Positions 1 to 8,269 of a stretch of DNA of 64,000 nucleotides are shown piece by piece. Below the pieces are notes generated by a model. That model was not told the DNA's origin and did not search any database. It saw nothing but the letters and a program-made list of their open reading frames with translations. This stretch comes from JBEPTX01 sp041691795 (GTDB taxonomy: Bacteria; Patescibacteriota; Saccharimonadia; Saccharimonadales; Saccharimonadaceae). Location of the stretch: NCBI GenBank assembly GCA_041691795.1, contig JBEPTX010000003.1, positions 104,971-168,970 of the forward strand, read 5' to 3'. The position numbers and the translations under genes are program-made. The first letter of the stretch is position 1, and each line of letters begins with the position of its first letter.

Positions 1-1
1 C

Positions 2-361
2 AAAGTCATCACGCAGTTCGTCACAGAAGCACTCACACTGACTATTATTGGCGGTATTATCGGTCTTGCGGGCGGTGTACTGATTAGTGGCAATATCACT
101 CAATCACTTGTCCAAGGCCAAGAAACCAGCCAGGCGACCGCAGCACGAGGTGCCGGTGGCGCAGGTGGTGGTATCCGAAACTTCGCCAGTCGTGCAGGTG
201 GCCAAATCGGTGCAAACGTCCGCACTGTCACCAGCACTGTCACGCCACAAGTCTTTGCATCGGCCATTGGCATCACACTACTGATCGCTATTGTTGGAAG
301 TGCATTACCTGCATGGTTAATCGCTAAAGTCCGCCCAGCGGAAGTCTTAAGGACAGAATAG
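2..361 (+). CDS. ABC transporter permease, FtsX/MacB type (C-terminal part only)
   Basis: The reading frame is open from the window edge to a TAG at 359-361, giving the last 119 residues. It begins with a hydrophobic stretch around ALTLTIIGGIIGLAGGVLI, continues through a Gly/Ala/Arg-rich extracytoplasmic loop, and ends with a second membrane helix (ITLLIAIVGSALPAW) followed by the FtsX-family ending AKVRPAEVLRTE. The FtsX/MacB permease family shows this PAEALR-like C-terminus. It lies 10 bases upstream of an ATPase gene of the matching LolD/MacB class, so the two very likely form one exporter. The N-terminus is outside the window, so substrate and full topology cannot be judged. Confidence 0.85.
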   Translation, partial: KVITQFVTEALTLTIIGGIIGLAGGVLISGNITQSLVQGQETSQATAARGAGGAGGGIRNFASRAGGQIGANVRTVTSTVTPQVFASAIGITLLIAIVGSALPAWLIAKVRPAEVLRTE

Positions 362-371
362 GAGAAATATC

Positions 372-1040
372 ATGTCACTTACTGTCAAAAATCTTACCAA
401 ATCGTTCACAACTCACAGTGGAACCGTTCATGCGCTCAACAACGTTAGCTTTTCAGTCAAAACCGGTGAATTTGCCAGCATTATCGGCAAATCTGGATCA
501 GGCAAAAGTACACTCCTTAGTTTGCTCGGCGCGCTTGACGTACCAACCAGCGGTGAAATCCATGTAGACAAACAAGACATCGCCAAACTGTCTGCCCACG
601 AACAAACAGGCTATCGTGCCAAAAAGATTGGCTTTGTATTCCAGCATTACAATCTGATTCCCAATCTTTCGGCATTAGAAAACGTCATGTTGGCGCTGGA
701 ATTTGGCGGCGTTCCTGCCCGCGAGCGACGTGGTCGTGCCCAGAAACTACTCGAGGAAGTAGGGTTAGAGGAAGACGAACAGCTGCGTCACCCAAGCCGT
801 CTGAGCGGTGGACAGCAGCAGCGCGTTAGTATTGCCAGGGCACTTGCCAACCAACCATCGGTCATTCTGGCCGACGAACCAACTGGCAACCTGGATAGCA
901 CAACCGGCAAGATGATCTTCGACCTGTTACACAATCTTTCGCGCAGTCAAAACACCACGATTCTGGCCGTCACTCATGACCTAGATATCGCTGGCAAAAC
1001 AGACCGTACGTTCAAACTACAAGACGGTAAAATCGTCTAA
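372..1040 (+). CDS. ABC transporter ATP-binding protein, LolD/MacB family
   Basis: A 222-residue ATPase that powers the adjacent FtsX-type permease. Visible motifs are Walker A GKSGSGKST (residues 39-47), a Q-loop near VFQHYNLIPNL, the signature LSGGQQQR, Walker B VILADEPTG with catalytic Glu, a D-loop GNLD and a switch His in AVTHD. The length is normal for this family, which exports lipoproteins, peptides or antibiotics, or regulates cell-wall enzymes. An SD sequence (GGAGAAATATC) sits just before the ATG, next to the stop of the permease gene, so the two are translated from one mRNA. The transcript ends in the inverted repeats at 1052-1130. Confidence 0.95.
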   Translation: MSLTVKNLTKSFTTHSGTVHALNNVSFSVKTGEFASIIGKSGSGKSTLLSLLGALDVPTSGEIHVDKQDIAKLSAHEQTGYRAKKIGFVFQHYNLIPNLSALENVMLALEFGGVPARERRGRAQKLLEEVGLEEDEQLRHPSRLSGGQQQRVSIARALANQPSVILADEPTGNLDSTTGKMIFDLLHNLSRSQNTTILAVTHDLDIAGKTDRTFKLQDGKIV

Positions 1041-1051
1041 ACCAACAGCGC

Positions 1052-1130
1052 CACCACCCATTTCGACAGGAAATAGGTGGTGCGGCGTTGGTGAAGCAAA
1101 ACCCCCTGTTAAGTTTTGCTTCACCAACGC
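1052..1130. terminator. Double hairpin between convergent genes
   Basis: Two adjacent inverted repeats separate the ABC ATPase (+) from the P-type ATPase (-). The first has arms 1052-1064 and 1070-1082 with one mismatch. The second is a perfect 18 bp stem, 1085-1102 with 1113-1130, around a 10-base loop. There is no clean U-tract, so termination in both directions is inferred from position and stem strength. Confidence 0.7.
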
Positions 1131-1134
1131 TGAA

Positions 1135-3675
1135 TTATTCTAGACGAGCCGCAGCTACATTAATCAAATGCCGCCTGCGTCCAATAAATTTGTGTAGTTC
1201 GACCAGAACAACAGGGACAATAAACGCAATAAGGCTTGTCACATATAAATCGCCAATTGCGACCGGATAGACGTGCAGTAGCGACCTAAACGGCCCAAAA
1301 ATAGCCAGTGTTTGCAATATCATTGCGATTGCCAACCCAATATAAAACGGACTACTCCATACTTTTAGCCGTCCAAAAATCGATTGATAATCACTGCGTG
1401 CATTGATCGCATTTGACCACTGCATCACTACCAGCACACTAAACGCCATCGTCTGCGCATACTCATACCCATAGAGCTGACCAAAGTAATGATAGATGCC
1501 TAGTGTGATCGTCGCCATGCTCAGCGCGATAAGTATCATTCGTGACACCATATACCTGCTAAGAATCGGCGCATTGGGACGTTTCGGCGGATGCTGCATA
1601 ATATGTTTTTCACCCGGTTCTAGCCCGAGGGGAATAACCATCGCCGAATCAGTCACTAGGTTGACCCACAAAATCTGAACCGGTACGAGCGGCAAGGGCA
1701 GTCCAACCACCAGCGCACCCATCATCGTCAGCGCCTCACCAGCATTTGTTGCCAGTAGGTAGTAGAGCATACGGCGAATATTGGCGATAATGACGCGGCC
1801 TTCGTGAATCGCATCAATAATACTTTTGAAATTATCGTCCAGCAAAATAATATCACCGGCGTCCTTGGCAATCTGCGAACCACTGCCCATTGCGACGCCA
1901 ACATGCGCACTGGTGAGGGCAGGGACGTCATTGACACCATCGCCCGTCATCGCTGTGATATGGTGACGTTTTAATAGTTCTAAAATGCGATATTTATGCT
2001 CTGGCGTCACACGCGCAAACACACGAACATCATGAATCGCACTATCCAGTTCTTCGTCGCTCATGACCGACATATGACGACTATCAAAAATCTGATCACG
2101 GCTACTGACCATCCCAAGTTCACGGGCAATATGATAAGCTGTTTCCAAATGGTCACCGGTAATCATGCGGACCGTCACGCCCGCATTTTGGGCCAGTCGA
2201 ATCGCTTTGCGCGCCTCGGGTCGCAGCACGTCAGCAACAGCAATAAATCCTATGAAATCAAATTTAGCATGATGTGGCACGTCTTCGAATCTGGTGATCG
2301 GATGACCCAGCGTCGTTTCGGCCAGCGCAATCACACGATAGCCATTTCCAGTTAGCTGGTGGAGTGCAAGCGTCGCTTCCTCGTGTTCTGCAGTCGTCAG
2401 CGCACTCCGCTGCAATATATGTTCAGGTGTGCCTTTGACCGCTAAAGTATAGTTAATACCGTGCTGCCACATATTGCCGCTCATGGCGACCGATCGATCA
2501 AATGGCAAGCTTGCCAGGAGGTCACCGACAACTGGGTTAGTCTTTTCTTTCTCTGCATAGTTAATCAAGGCTATATCAAGCGGATCGTGTGCTTTGACGC
2601 TGCCGTTATTAATCGTTTTTTGGATAAATTCGTGAATATGACGATGTTGGTGTTTCGGATGCCAAATCGCCTGAACCGTCAGCTGATCCTTGGTAAGTGT
2701 CCCTGTTTTGTCGGTCGCAATCGTCGTTAGTGCGCCCACGCTTTCAATCGCCGCCATATTACTCACCAGTGCCTTGCGGGCCGCCATGCGTCGCATACCC
2801 AGAACCAAAATCACCGAAATCGCCACTGGCAAGCTCTCTGGTACGGCACTGACAGATAGCGCCATTACAAATCGAATCGAATCCGCAATTTCCATTCCTC
2901 GTAGCAAACTCAGCCCAAACGCCACCACCGCCATCGCACCAACAACCGTAATAATTTGGTTAATCAATTTGTCGATTTTGTGTTGAACTGGGCTGGCCGT
3001 TTCGTTATCGCTGGCTAGCGCAGCCAGCTGGCCAAACTCAGTATCATTACCCGTATGAACAACAACCGCAATCGCGTCACCACCAACTATGAACGAACCT
3101 TGAAACAACATATTACTCTGTTCATAGATTTCTTTTTCGTCATGTAACGTTTCGATTTGTTTGCTAATGGGGGTCGATTCACCAGTTAGGAGCGCCTCGT
3201 CAGTTCGAACATTATCGCCAGCAATCAATCGTGCATCTGCCGGAATTTTCTCACCCTCAGACAGCAGAATAATATCCCCGGGTACCAAATCAATCGTGTC
3301 AATTCGCACACTTTCACCGTCACGCAGCACCTCGACCGTCTGAATATCATGCCGGGAAAGCGATCGCAAAATCCGATCAGTCGAAAGCCGCTGAATATAG
3401 TAAATTGCCGCGCTAATCCCCATGATAATCACGATAATAACCGCATCCAGCACTTCATGATTAAACACGCTAATAATTGCCGCGACCAGCAGAACGAGCA
3501 TAAATACATTCACAAACGGCTCAATAATCTTGCGCCACCAAGCTTCCGTTACCACTCGAATCGCATTAGGACCATACTGCCGTAGCCGTTCAGCCGCCTC
3601 GATACCTGCCAGTCCACCTTCGGACGTGTCTAGGTCATGAAGCGTCGCGCTGACCGATTTATTATAGTAAAGCAT
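1135..3675 (-). CDS. Cation-transporting P-type ATPase (P2 / Ca2+-like)
   Basis: An 846-residue ion pump. An actuator-domain TGES is at residues 164-167. Transmembrane helix 4 has the ion-site motif PESLP (279-283). The phosphorylation motif is DKTGTLT with Asp322, and the hinge motif GDGVNDVPAL precedes the last helices, which contain NLVTD. PE(G/S)LP together with NLVTD points to the Ca2+/PMR1-like P2 group rather than heavy-metal or K+ pumps; the transported ion is inferred. Length is close to the bacterial norm. On the minus strand a TATAAT (3683-3688) ends 7 bases before the ATG and there is no SD, so the mRNA is probably leaderless. It converges on the ABC operon. Confidence 0.93.
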   Translation of the reverse strand: MLYYNKSVSATLHDLDTSEGGLAGIEAAERLRQYGPNAIRVVTEAWWRKIIEPFVNVFMLVLLVAAIISVFNHEVLDAVIIVIIMGISAAIYYIQRLSTDRILRSLSRHDIQTVEVLRDGESVRIDTIDLVPGDIILLSEGEKIPADARLIAGDNVRTDEALLTGESTPISKQIETLHDEKEIYEQSNMLFQGSFIVGGDAIAVVVHTGNDTEFGQLAALASDNETASPVQHKIDKLINQIITVVGAMAVVAFGLSLLRGMEIADSIRFVMALSVSAVPESLPVAISVILVLGMRRMAARKALVSNMAAIESVGALTTIATDKTGTLTKDQLTVQAIWHPKHQHRHIHEFIQKTINNGSVKAHDPLDIALINYAEKEKTNPVVGDLLASLPFDRSVAMSGNMWQHGINYTLAVKGTPEHILQRSALTTAEHEEATLALHQLTGNGYRVIALAETTLGHPITRFEDVPHHAKFDFIGFIAVADVLRPEARKAIRLAQNAGVTVRMITGDHLETAYHIARELGMVSSRDQIFDSRHMSVMSDEELDSAIHDVRVFARVTPEHKYRILELLKRHHITAMTGDGVNDVPALTSAHVGVAMGSGSQIAKDAGDIILLDDNFKSIIDAIHEGRVIIANIRRMLYYLLATNAGEALTMMGALVVGLPLPLVPVQILWVNLVTDSAMVIPLGLEPGEKHIMQHPPKRPNAPILSRYMVSRMILIALSMATITLGIYHYFGQLYGYEYAQTMAFSVLVVMQWSNAINARSDYQSIFGRLKVWSSPFYIGLAIAMILQTLAIFGPFRSLLHVYPVAIGDLYVTSLIAFIVPVVLVELHKFIGRRRHLINVAAARLE

Positions 3676-3682
3676 TAGGGTT

Positions 3683-3688
3683 ATTATA
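3683..3688 (-). promoter_or_regulatory. -10 box of a leaderless promoter for the P-type ATPase
   Basis: Reads TATAAT on the minus strand, 7 bases before the ATG at 3675. RNA would start at or within a base or two of the start codon. Confidence 0.6.
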
Positions 3689-3881
3689 CCAGATACTATA
3701 GGAGAAGAGATTCAGAGCAATCCATAACCATAAACGTTGTAATATAGTTTAATGTGAAATATCTCATATAATTCTCAGACAATAAGTCCATACTAGACAA
3801 CGTAGTCAGGGAGCGCAATTTCAACACCACCTTTTGCGATTGCCGTGTTACTACTAGGAACCAGTAAAGGAGGACCAAAAA

Positions 3882-4352
3882 ATGAATACAGCAACCACAA
3901 CAACCTTTCTTAGCAAAAAGGGTATGAAAGAGCTCAAAAAATCTGTCAGCCGACTTGAGCACGATCAGCAGATCATCATTCGCGAATTACGTGAACTCGA
4001 TAAAACCGATGGACATGATCAACGACTCGCCAGAATCGAGAAACTAGCACAGCTAGAAGCAATCGAATTACAGCTTGTCGACAAAAAAGCCTACCTCGCG
4101 AGCGCGACACTATTTCCACGCAAGCGCGATGCACTCGTCGTCGCCCTGGGATCAGTCGTCGATATGGTCGACACCAGTGGCCGCATGATTCGCTACACAA
4201 TCGTCGATAGCATCGAAGCCGATCCGAGCGATGGCCGCATCAGCGCCAAAAGCCCACTTGGCCAGACACTACTCGGCAAAACCATCAGCGACACCATTCA
4301 GTGGGGAGCTGGGCTAAAAGCTCACAAATTCCAACTGGTTCACATCGCTTAG
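3882..4352 (+). CDS. GreA/GreB-type transcription elongation factor
   Basis: A 156-residue protein with the Gre layout. The N-terminal coiled coil opens with LSKKGMKELKK and is rich in Glu, Lys and Arg to about residue 75. A C-terminal FKBP-like domain contains the diagnostic RISAKSPLGQTLLGK near residues 118-132. Gre factors enter the RNA polymerase secondary channel and stimulate cleavage of backtracked RNA. The tip of the coiled coil carries acidic residues (RELDKTDGHD). A strong SD (AAAGGAGG) precedes the ATG, unlike many neighbours. The gene stands alone and is followed by a shared hairpin terminator. Confidence 0.85.
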   Translation: MNTATTTTFLSKKGMKELKKSVSRLEHDQQIIIRELRELDKTDGHDQRLARIEKLAQLEAIELQLVDKKAYLASATLFPRKRDALVVALGSVVDMVDTSGRMIRYTIVDSIEADPSDGRISAKSPLGQTLLGKTISDTIQWGAGLKAHKFQLVHIA

Positions 4353-4372
4353 GGAGAACCGTATAACAAACA

Positions 4373-4400
4373 AAACACCCCGCATAATAGCGGGGTGTTT
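4373..4400. terminator. Bidirectional intrinsic terminator
   Basis: An 11 bp stem (4373-4383 with 4390-4400) around a 6-base loop, with A- and T-rich ends in both directions. It lies between the GreA-like gene (+) and the last gene of the terpene/two-component operon (-), so it probably ends both transcripts. Confidence 0.85.
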
Positions 4401-4409
4401 GCTATAGAT

Positions 4410-4640
4410 TTATTTATAAAGAATGCGTTTTGCCAAATACGAATGCACCGTTACCGTACATAGGCCTGCGAGGAGAACACCCATGAACAGTTTAACTTGC
4501 CCCCGTATCTGGCTGGTCGATGACACGATTGGAGGAGGAATTGTTTGCGCAGAGGCGTCTTTTGTATCTGGATGGAGTATCCAGACGCAAAAAGCCATCA
4601 ATACGACGACTGAAACGAACGAATATTTGTTCCGTATCAT
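4410..4640 (-). CDS. Small exported or two-helix membrane protein, last gene of the signalling operon
   Basis: A 76-residue protein. Residues 7-21 (FVSVVVLMAFCVWIL) form a signal peptide or first helix, followed by KDASAQT, which could be a signal-peptidase site. A Pro/Ser-rich linker leads to a second helix (VKLFMGVLLAGLCTV) and a basic tail. An excellent SD (GGAGGG, 6-base spacer) supports the minus-strand gene over the overlapping plus frame. It starts 77 bases after the terpene cyclase gene and ends just before a terminator, so it is the last gene of the operon running from 8968. I do not recognise a family. A role in export, immunity or presentation of the peptide product is only a guess from position. 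Confidence 0.65.
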   Translation of the reverse strand: MIRNKYSFVSVVVLMAFCVWILHPDTKDASAQTIPPPIVSSTSQIRGQVKLFMGVLLAGLCTVTVHSYLAKRILYK

Positions 4641-4717
4641 GCACTGCCCTCCAAATTAGAGTAGTCACAAACTAATTATAGCGAGTAGATATTAAATTAA
4701 CGTGAAATGAATATGCT

Positions 4718-6640
4718 TTACGACGAGAGAGAAGAGATGAATTTCTGAGCTTCATCTCGTCCAGCAAGTGCCTTGGCTGTTGCTTCTTCTAGAGGCGTCA
4801 GGAGTGGCTGTAGGTACTTTTGATCCAAACCAACAGCAGGATCATTGAGAATATCATGCGCAGCGTCTAGATGATCCTGTATCGTACCGCACACGACATC
4901 AATCACGTCTTCCCACATGATAAGCCGCAACGCCTTCATGTCTTTGTGTAGATGAATACCAGATTTGAGCGCGTGTTTGGTCATCCATTTTTGCAAAACA
5001 AACACTGCAACCGCATTCACATGACCCAGCATCAAATCTTGTTCAAAATCATGTGCATCATCATTCAATTGACGAGCGATGAGGTAGTGACGAAAAAACG
5101 TTCGTAGGGCAACCATTCTGGGTGCATCAGACACATCACCGGCTGCATACAGCACACCAAGTCCCGCAATCGTGTGTCCCAGCGATCGGTCTGCCAATTG
5201 CGAATAATCACCGTAATCCGGAAGTGTATCAATATATAATCGACCATCCTCGATCCGCCCGCGACAATGATTCACCTCCCATGCATTCGCACCGTCTAGT
5301 CGATTCATAATCATAGCTATTTCACCGTGAAATGCCGCATTATCAGCAAGTGTTGCACGGAGCGTTACCAACAAACTCCGATTGGCAACTATCGCACTTG
5401 GCAACTGCTTTGGATCGCCCTCATCATCCAAAAAATCATCATACACCGTGTACGCCATCCAGCCCCACAGACTCGCGATAGCCAAATTATGCAGCGTTTT
5501 TTCATTCGTTTTTACGCCTGCAGCACCCTGAACTACCCATGGTAAAATCACGATTTGCTTATCAGTATCACGCGCCAAGATTTTTTCGAGCACTTCATTT
5601 GTGTTTGCTATTAGATTGGGTTCGGCGAGATTATTGATGCTATTTTTTACCTCATCAACAACTGCTTTATATTCACGTTCCAGCGGCCGAGGAGATTGTT
5701 TGGTTTGCTTTGGTGCAAGCGCTTGATCATACAAATTCAGTGCCTCCAAACAGAGGGCAGTCGTCAGTGTCGCGGCACCCGTGAAATATTTCTTGGTCTC
5801 ATTCGATCGAATCGTGTCGACACATGTTGGACCGGCAGGCCAGCTACCATTGCTGGCCTGAGATTCACGCACATATCGAACATCAGCTTCCAATTTGTCA
5901 GCCGAATACCCAAGCCGCAGTAACGAACTGATCGCCAGAGCCGCGACGTGCGGACTTTCCCACGCACCTAATATTTGTCGTCCGAGCACGAGCTGGCACA
6001 GCTTGTCCAGTTGATCGCCATTGTACCATCGTGCCAAAAAATACACGGCAGGCAGGAGAGGCGGGTAGTAGGGCGATTCGATTTTGCCTTGTTTGATTGC
6101 CTTTGCAACCAATGCGTCCACATGAGGCAACGACACGTCCTGCAAAGACAAAAAATAGCCAATATTTATATTGACTACCAAATCAACATCACGCCAGACA
6201 TCGTCGGGCGTTTTGTCCACTAGCCACGTCCTATAGGGCCCGCCCGTTTTTGATTCGGTCGCAAATAATAGATTCGCAATTTCGGCCATAGCGGTAGGAT
6301 CGAGTTGTTTTGGATCGTGTTGCATCAATGCAGACAGTGCCAGAAATGTGTCGTCCAGATCATCAGGATAGGGCAATGTACTCATCAAAGGCGATGATCG
6401 ATCCCAATAATTCCACGACCAGGCCGGACTTTTTTGTGCCATCAAAAATGTGGCTATTTTGTCTTTGATCGGCTCACTTCCCCCCACATCATCCAGTGCC
6501 AACGCAATCAAACTTGGAACAAATGTCGTCTGATACGATTTGGCACGCTTCACTTTTGGCTCGTCTAAACGATACGACTGAAAGCCACCGCCAGCCTGCT
6601 GATGCTGCTGGATATATTCAAGCCCACCCTTTGTACTCAT
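4718..6640 (-). CDS. Bifunctional class II / class I terpene synthase-like protein
   Basis: A 640-residue two-domain enzyme. Residues about 1-310 resemble the alpha-barrel of squalene and diterpene cyclases. They contain the class II acid motif DLDDT (94-98, DxDD type) and a QW-type repeat QASNGSW (261-267). Residues about 325-640 resemble a class I isoprenoid synthase, with the metal-binding motif DDFLD (401-405) and a second acidic helix NDDAHDFEQD (526-535) where an NSE/DTE or second Asp motif is expected. This order matches plant and fungal bifunctional diterpene synthases. The class I half is also the fold of ComQ, which prenylates the ComX pheromone. The start codon lies one base after the histidine kinase stop, so translation is coupled. 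Substrate and product are unknown. No isoprenoid precursor genes are seen in the window. Confidence 0.75.
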   Translation of the reverse strand: MSTKGGLEYIQQHQQAGGGFQSYRLDEPKVKRAKSYQTTFVPSLIALALDDVGGSEPIKDKIATFLMAQKSPAWSWNYWDRSSPLMSTLPYPDDLDDTFLALSALMQHDPKQLDPTAMAEIANLLFATESKTGGPYRTWLVDKTPDDVWRDVDLVVNINIGYFLSLQDVSLPHVDALVAKAIKQGKIESPYYPPLLPAVYFLARWYNGDQLDKLCQLVLGRQILGAWESPHVAALAISSLLRLGYSADKLEADVRYVRESQASNGSWPAGPTCVDTIRSNETKKYFTGAATLTTALCLEALNLYDQALAPKQTKQSPRPLEREYKAVVDEVKNSINNLAEPNLIANTNEVLEKILARDTDKQIVILPWVVQGAAGVKTNEKTLHNLAIASLWGWMAYTVYDDFLDDEGDPKQLPSAIVANRSLLVTLRATLADNAAFHGEIAMIMNRLDGANAWEVNHCRGRIEDGRLYIDTLPDYGDYSQLADRSLGHTIAGLGVLYAAGDVSDAPRMVALRTFFRHYLIARQLNDDAHDFEQDLMLGHVNAVAVFVLQKWMTKHALKSGIHLHKDMKALRLIMWEDVIDVVCGTIQDHLDAAHDILNDPAVGLDQKYLQPLLTPLEEATAKALAGRDEAQKFISSLSS

Positions 6641-6641
6641 C

Positions 6642-8006
6642 TCATCCTAAAGGCAGCTTTACGACAAACAACGTACCACGTTGCTTACTATATGACGCCG
6701 AAATCGTTCCCTGAAATGCTTCCTCGACAGCATTTTTTGCAATCGCTAGACCAAGCCCCGTCCCACGCGATATCTGTTTGGTCGTATAAAACGGTTCAAA
6801 GAGGTGGGCAAGCTGAGTTTTGGTAATACCGCCGCCATGATCGGCAACCGTGATTTCGACCGTTTGACCAGTGTGGGCCATTTTGACTGATACAATCTTG
6901 GGCATTTTGTCTTTGACATCGTCATAGGCATCGATCGCATTGCTCAGTAGATTAGAAATAATGTGATCAAATCGAATACTGTCTCCCTTGATATCAATCG
7001 CTTCAACCAGTTCAAATGCAAAATGAACCTTTCGAGCCTTGGCCTTTGGTTCCAAAAATCCTGCTACACGCTTAATTTCGCCAGCAATGTCAAACAATCG
7101 TATTTCGCTTTCGTTGCGCAGCTGGCGCCGGGCAGTTTCGACGTATTGTTCCATATGAGCAATGCCTTCACGTGCGCGACTGACAAATTCTGAACGATTT
7201 TTACCCTCTATTTGCTCTAACTCTAATGACACCGCCACCAGTGGATTCGTTAGTTCATGCAACAAGGTAGAGCTCAACCGCCCAAATTCCGCAAATCGTT
7301 GCAAGTTCATCATTTTTTCAACCTGTGCCTTTTCGAGCGCCTCGGTTCGTTCGCGCACCTTGCTTTCGAGCGAACGCTGCTCTTTTATCAGCGCTTTTTC
7401 CGAAACCAATGCACGCCCCAGTGATCGCTCAATCTCGCGATTAGACAGCCACGCCACCAGCGCAATCATACCAAATGTAAATCCATAGGCGATCACATCG
7501 CCGTAACTACCGTTCGTCAGCATCCATTTGGTATCGTAATGAATCGTTCCGACATCAGCTAAATGCGCAATCGTCAGTAGTGTCAGAAACATGAGGAGCG
7601 TAATATAGAACGCCACCCGACTACTCAGCAACACACCCGACATCACGATCACCAAACTATAGGTCAATATACCTTGAGGAAGCAAAATACCCCAGACAAC
7701 CGTTGGCCAAGTCGCCAGCAAAAAAAATATACCCGTAAACAAATAGGCGACCAGGCGATGAAAGCCTTTGCGCGAAAGAAACAGAAACAGCACAAAAATA
7801 GCCACGACAATAAATTCTTCCAGAGGTGGCGTGCCGCCATAGGCTGCACCACGAATGATCGATCCGGCAACAGTAATGGCAAACAAGATAATGTTGAGGC
7901 AGATAATCCCAACCAGCAAAATATTGAGGATTAATTCCCGACGACGGGTATCCTCATTACGGGCTGTGGGCGATAATAATCGCCGATAAAGTCCATGCCA
8001 TTTCAT
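6642..8006 (-). CDS. Multi-pass membrane sensor histidine kinase
   Basis: A 454-residue kinase. About six hydrophobic helices fill residues 25-187, with no sizeable outside domain, so the signal is probably lipophilic or bound within the membrane. A coiled coil (190-235) leads to the H-box LLHELTNP with His250. The N-box is around NLLSNAIDA (352-360), the G1 box ADHGGG (388-393), the F-box FEPFYTT and the G2 box GTGLGL (415-420). Many-helix sensors with a C-terminal kinase, such as ComP and AgrC, detect peptide pheromones. There is no clear SD; a strong hairpin at 8051-8095 separates it from the peptide gene. It is coupled to the downstream terpene synthase. The response regulator at 8270 is the likely partner. 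Confidence 0.9.
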   Translation of the reverse strand: MKWHGLYRRLLSPTARNEDTRRRELILNILLVGIICLNIILFAITVAGSIIRGAAYGGTPPLEEFIVVAIFVLFLFLSRKGFHRLVAYLFTGIFFLLATWPTVVWGILLPQGILTYSLVIVMSGVLLSSRVAFYITLLMFLTLLTIAHLADVGTIHYDTKWMLTNGSYGDVIAYGFTFGMIALVAWLSNREIERSLGRALVSEKALIKEQRSLESKVRERTEALEKAQVEKMMNLQRFAEFGRLSSTLLHELTNPLVAVSLELEQIEGKNRSEFVSRAREGIAHMEQYVETARRQLRNESEIRLFDIAGEIKRVAGFLEPKAKARKVHFAFELVEAIDIKGDSIRFDHIISNLLSNAIDAYDDVKDKMPKIVSVKMAHTGQTVEITVADHGGGITKTQLAHLFEPFYTTKQISRGTGLGLAIAKNAVEEAFQGTISASYSKQRGTLFVVKLPLG

Positions 8007-8050
8007 AATTTTTAAGCGTTTTTACACCTAAACTACTGATATCATACTAC

Positions 8051-8095
8051 AAATAAACTTATGGAACCACTGTTGGTGATTCCATAAGTTTATTT
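8051..8095 (-). promoter_or_regulatory. Long hairpin between peptide and kinase genes (possible attenuator or processing site)
   Basis: A perfect 16 bp inverted repeat, 8051-8066 with 8080-8095, around a 13-base loop that can itself pair weakly. On the transcribed minus strand the 3' arm ends in T-rich sequence. It lies 15 bases after the peptide stop and 44 bases before the kinase start. It could let most transcripts end after the peptide and so favour peptide over kinase; this is inference. Confidence 0.6.
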
Positions 8096-8110
8096 AACCA
8101 GTAGGGGACG

Positions 8111-8233
8111 CTATTCGACGGCGCTCCAACCCCATGGCGCAAAGTCGTCAGCTACACGTGCAGCTGCTGCTTTGCTTGCCGAACTGCTACGTTTTGTCTT
8201 GTCGGTCAAGACCGTTTTGAGTAATTCGCTCAT
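8111..8233 (-). CDS. 40-residue peptide, candidate signal or modified-peptide precursor
   Basis: Start ATG at 8231-8233, stop TAG at 8111-8113, with a strong SD (AAAGGAGGG, about 5 bases before the ATG). The N-terminal half is amphipathic and basic (LLKTVLTDKTKR), then Ser/Ala/Lys-rich. The C-terminus is DDFAPWGWSAVE with Trp34 and Trp36. There is no signal peptide. It starts 36 bases after the response regulator gene and precedes the sensor kinase and the isoprenoid-synthase fusion. In ComX of Bacillus, a leader is removed and a Trp near the C-terminus is prenylated by ComQ; the gene order and the Trp pair make the same idea plausible here. No sequence homology to ComX is claimed. It could instead be a RiPP precursor of another type. 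Confidence 0.7.
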   Translation of the reverse strand: MSELLKTVLTDKTKRSSSASKAAAARVADDFAPWGWSAVE

Positions 8234-8269
8234 TGCCACCCTCCTTTCTACCATAATCAAAGATTATGA

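Noticed and set aside
3696..3962. Minus-strand frame over the GreA-like gene start
   Set aside because: It covers the promoter and SD region of the GreA-like gene and has no own signals.
4423..4659. Plus-strand frame opposite the 76-residue membrane protein
   Set aside because: No SD or promoter signal, and residues are not protein-like; the minus-strand gene has an excellent SD and hydrophobic helices.
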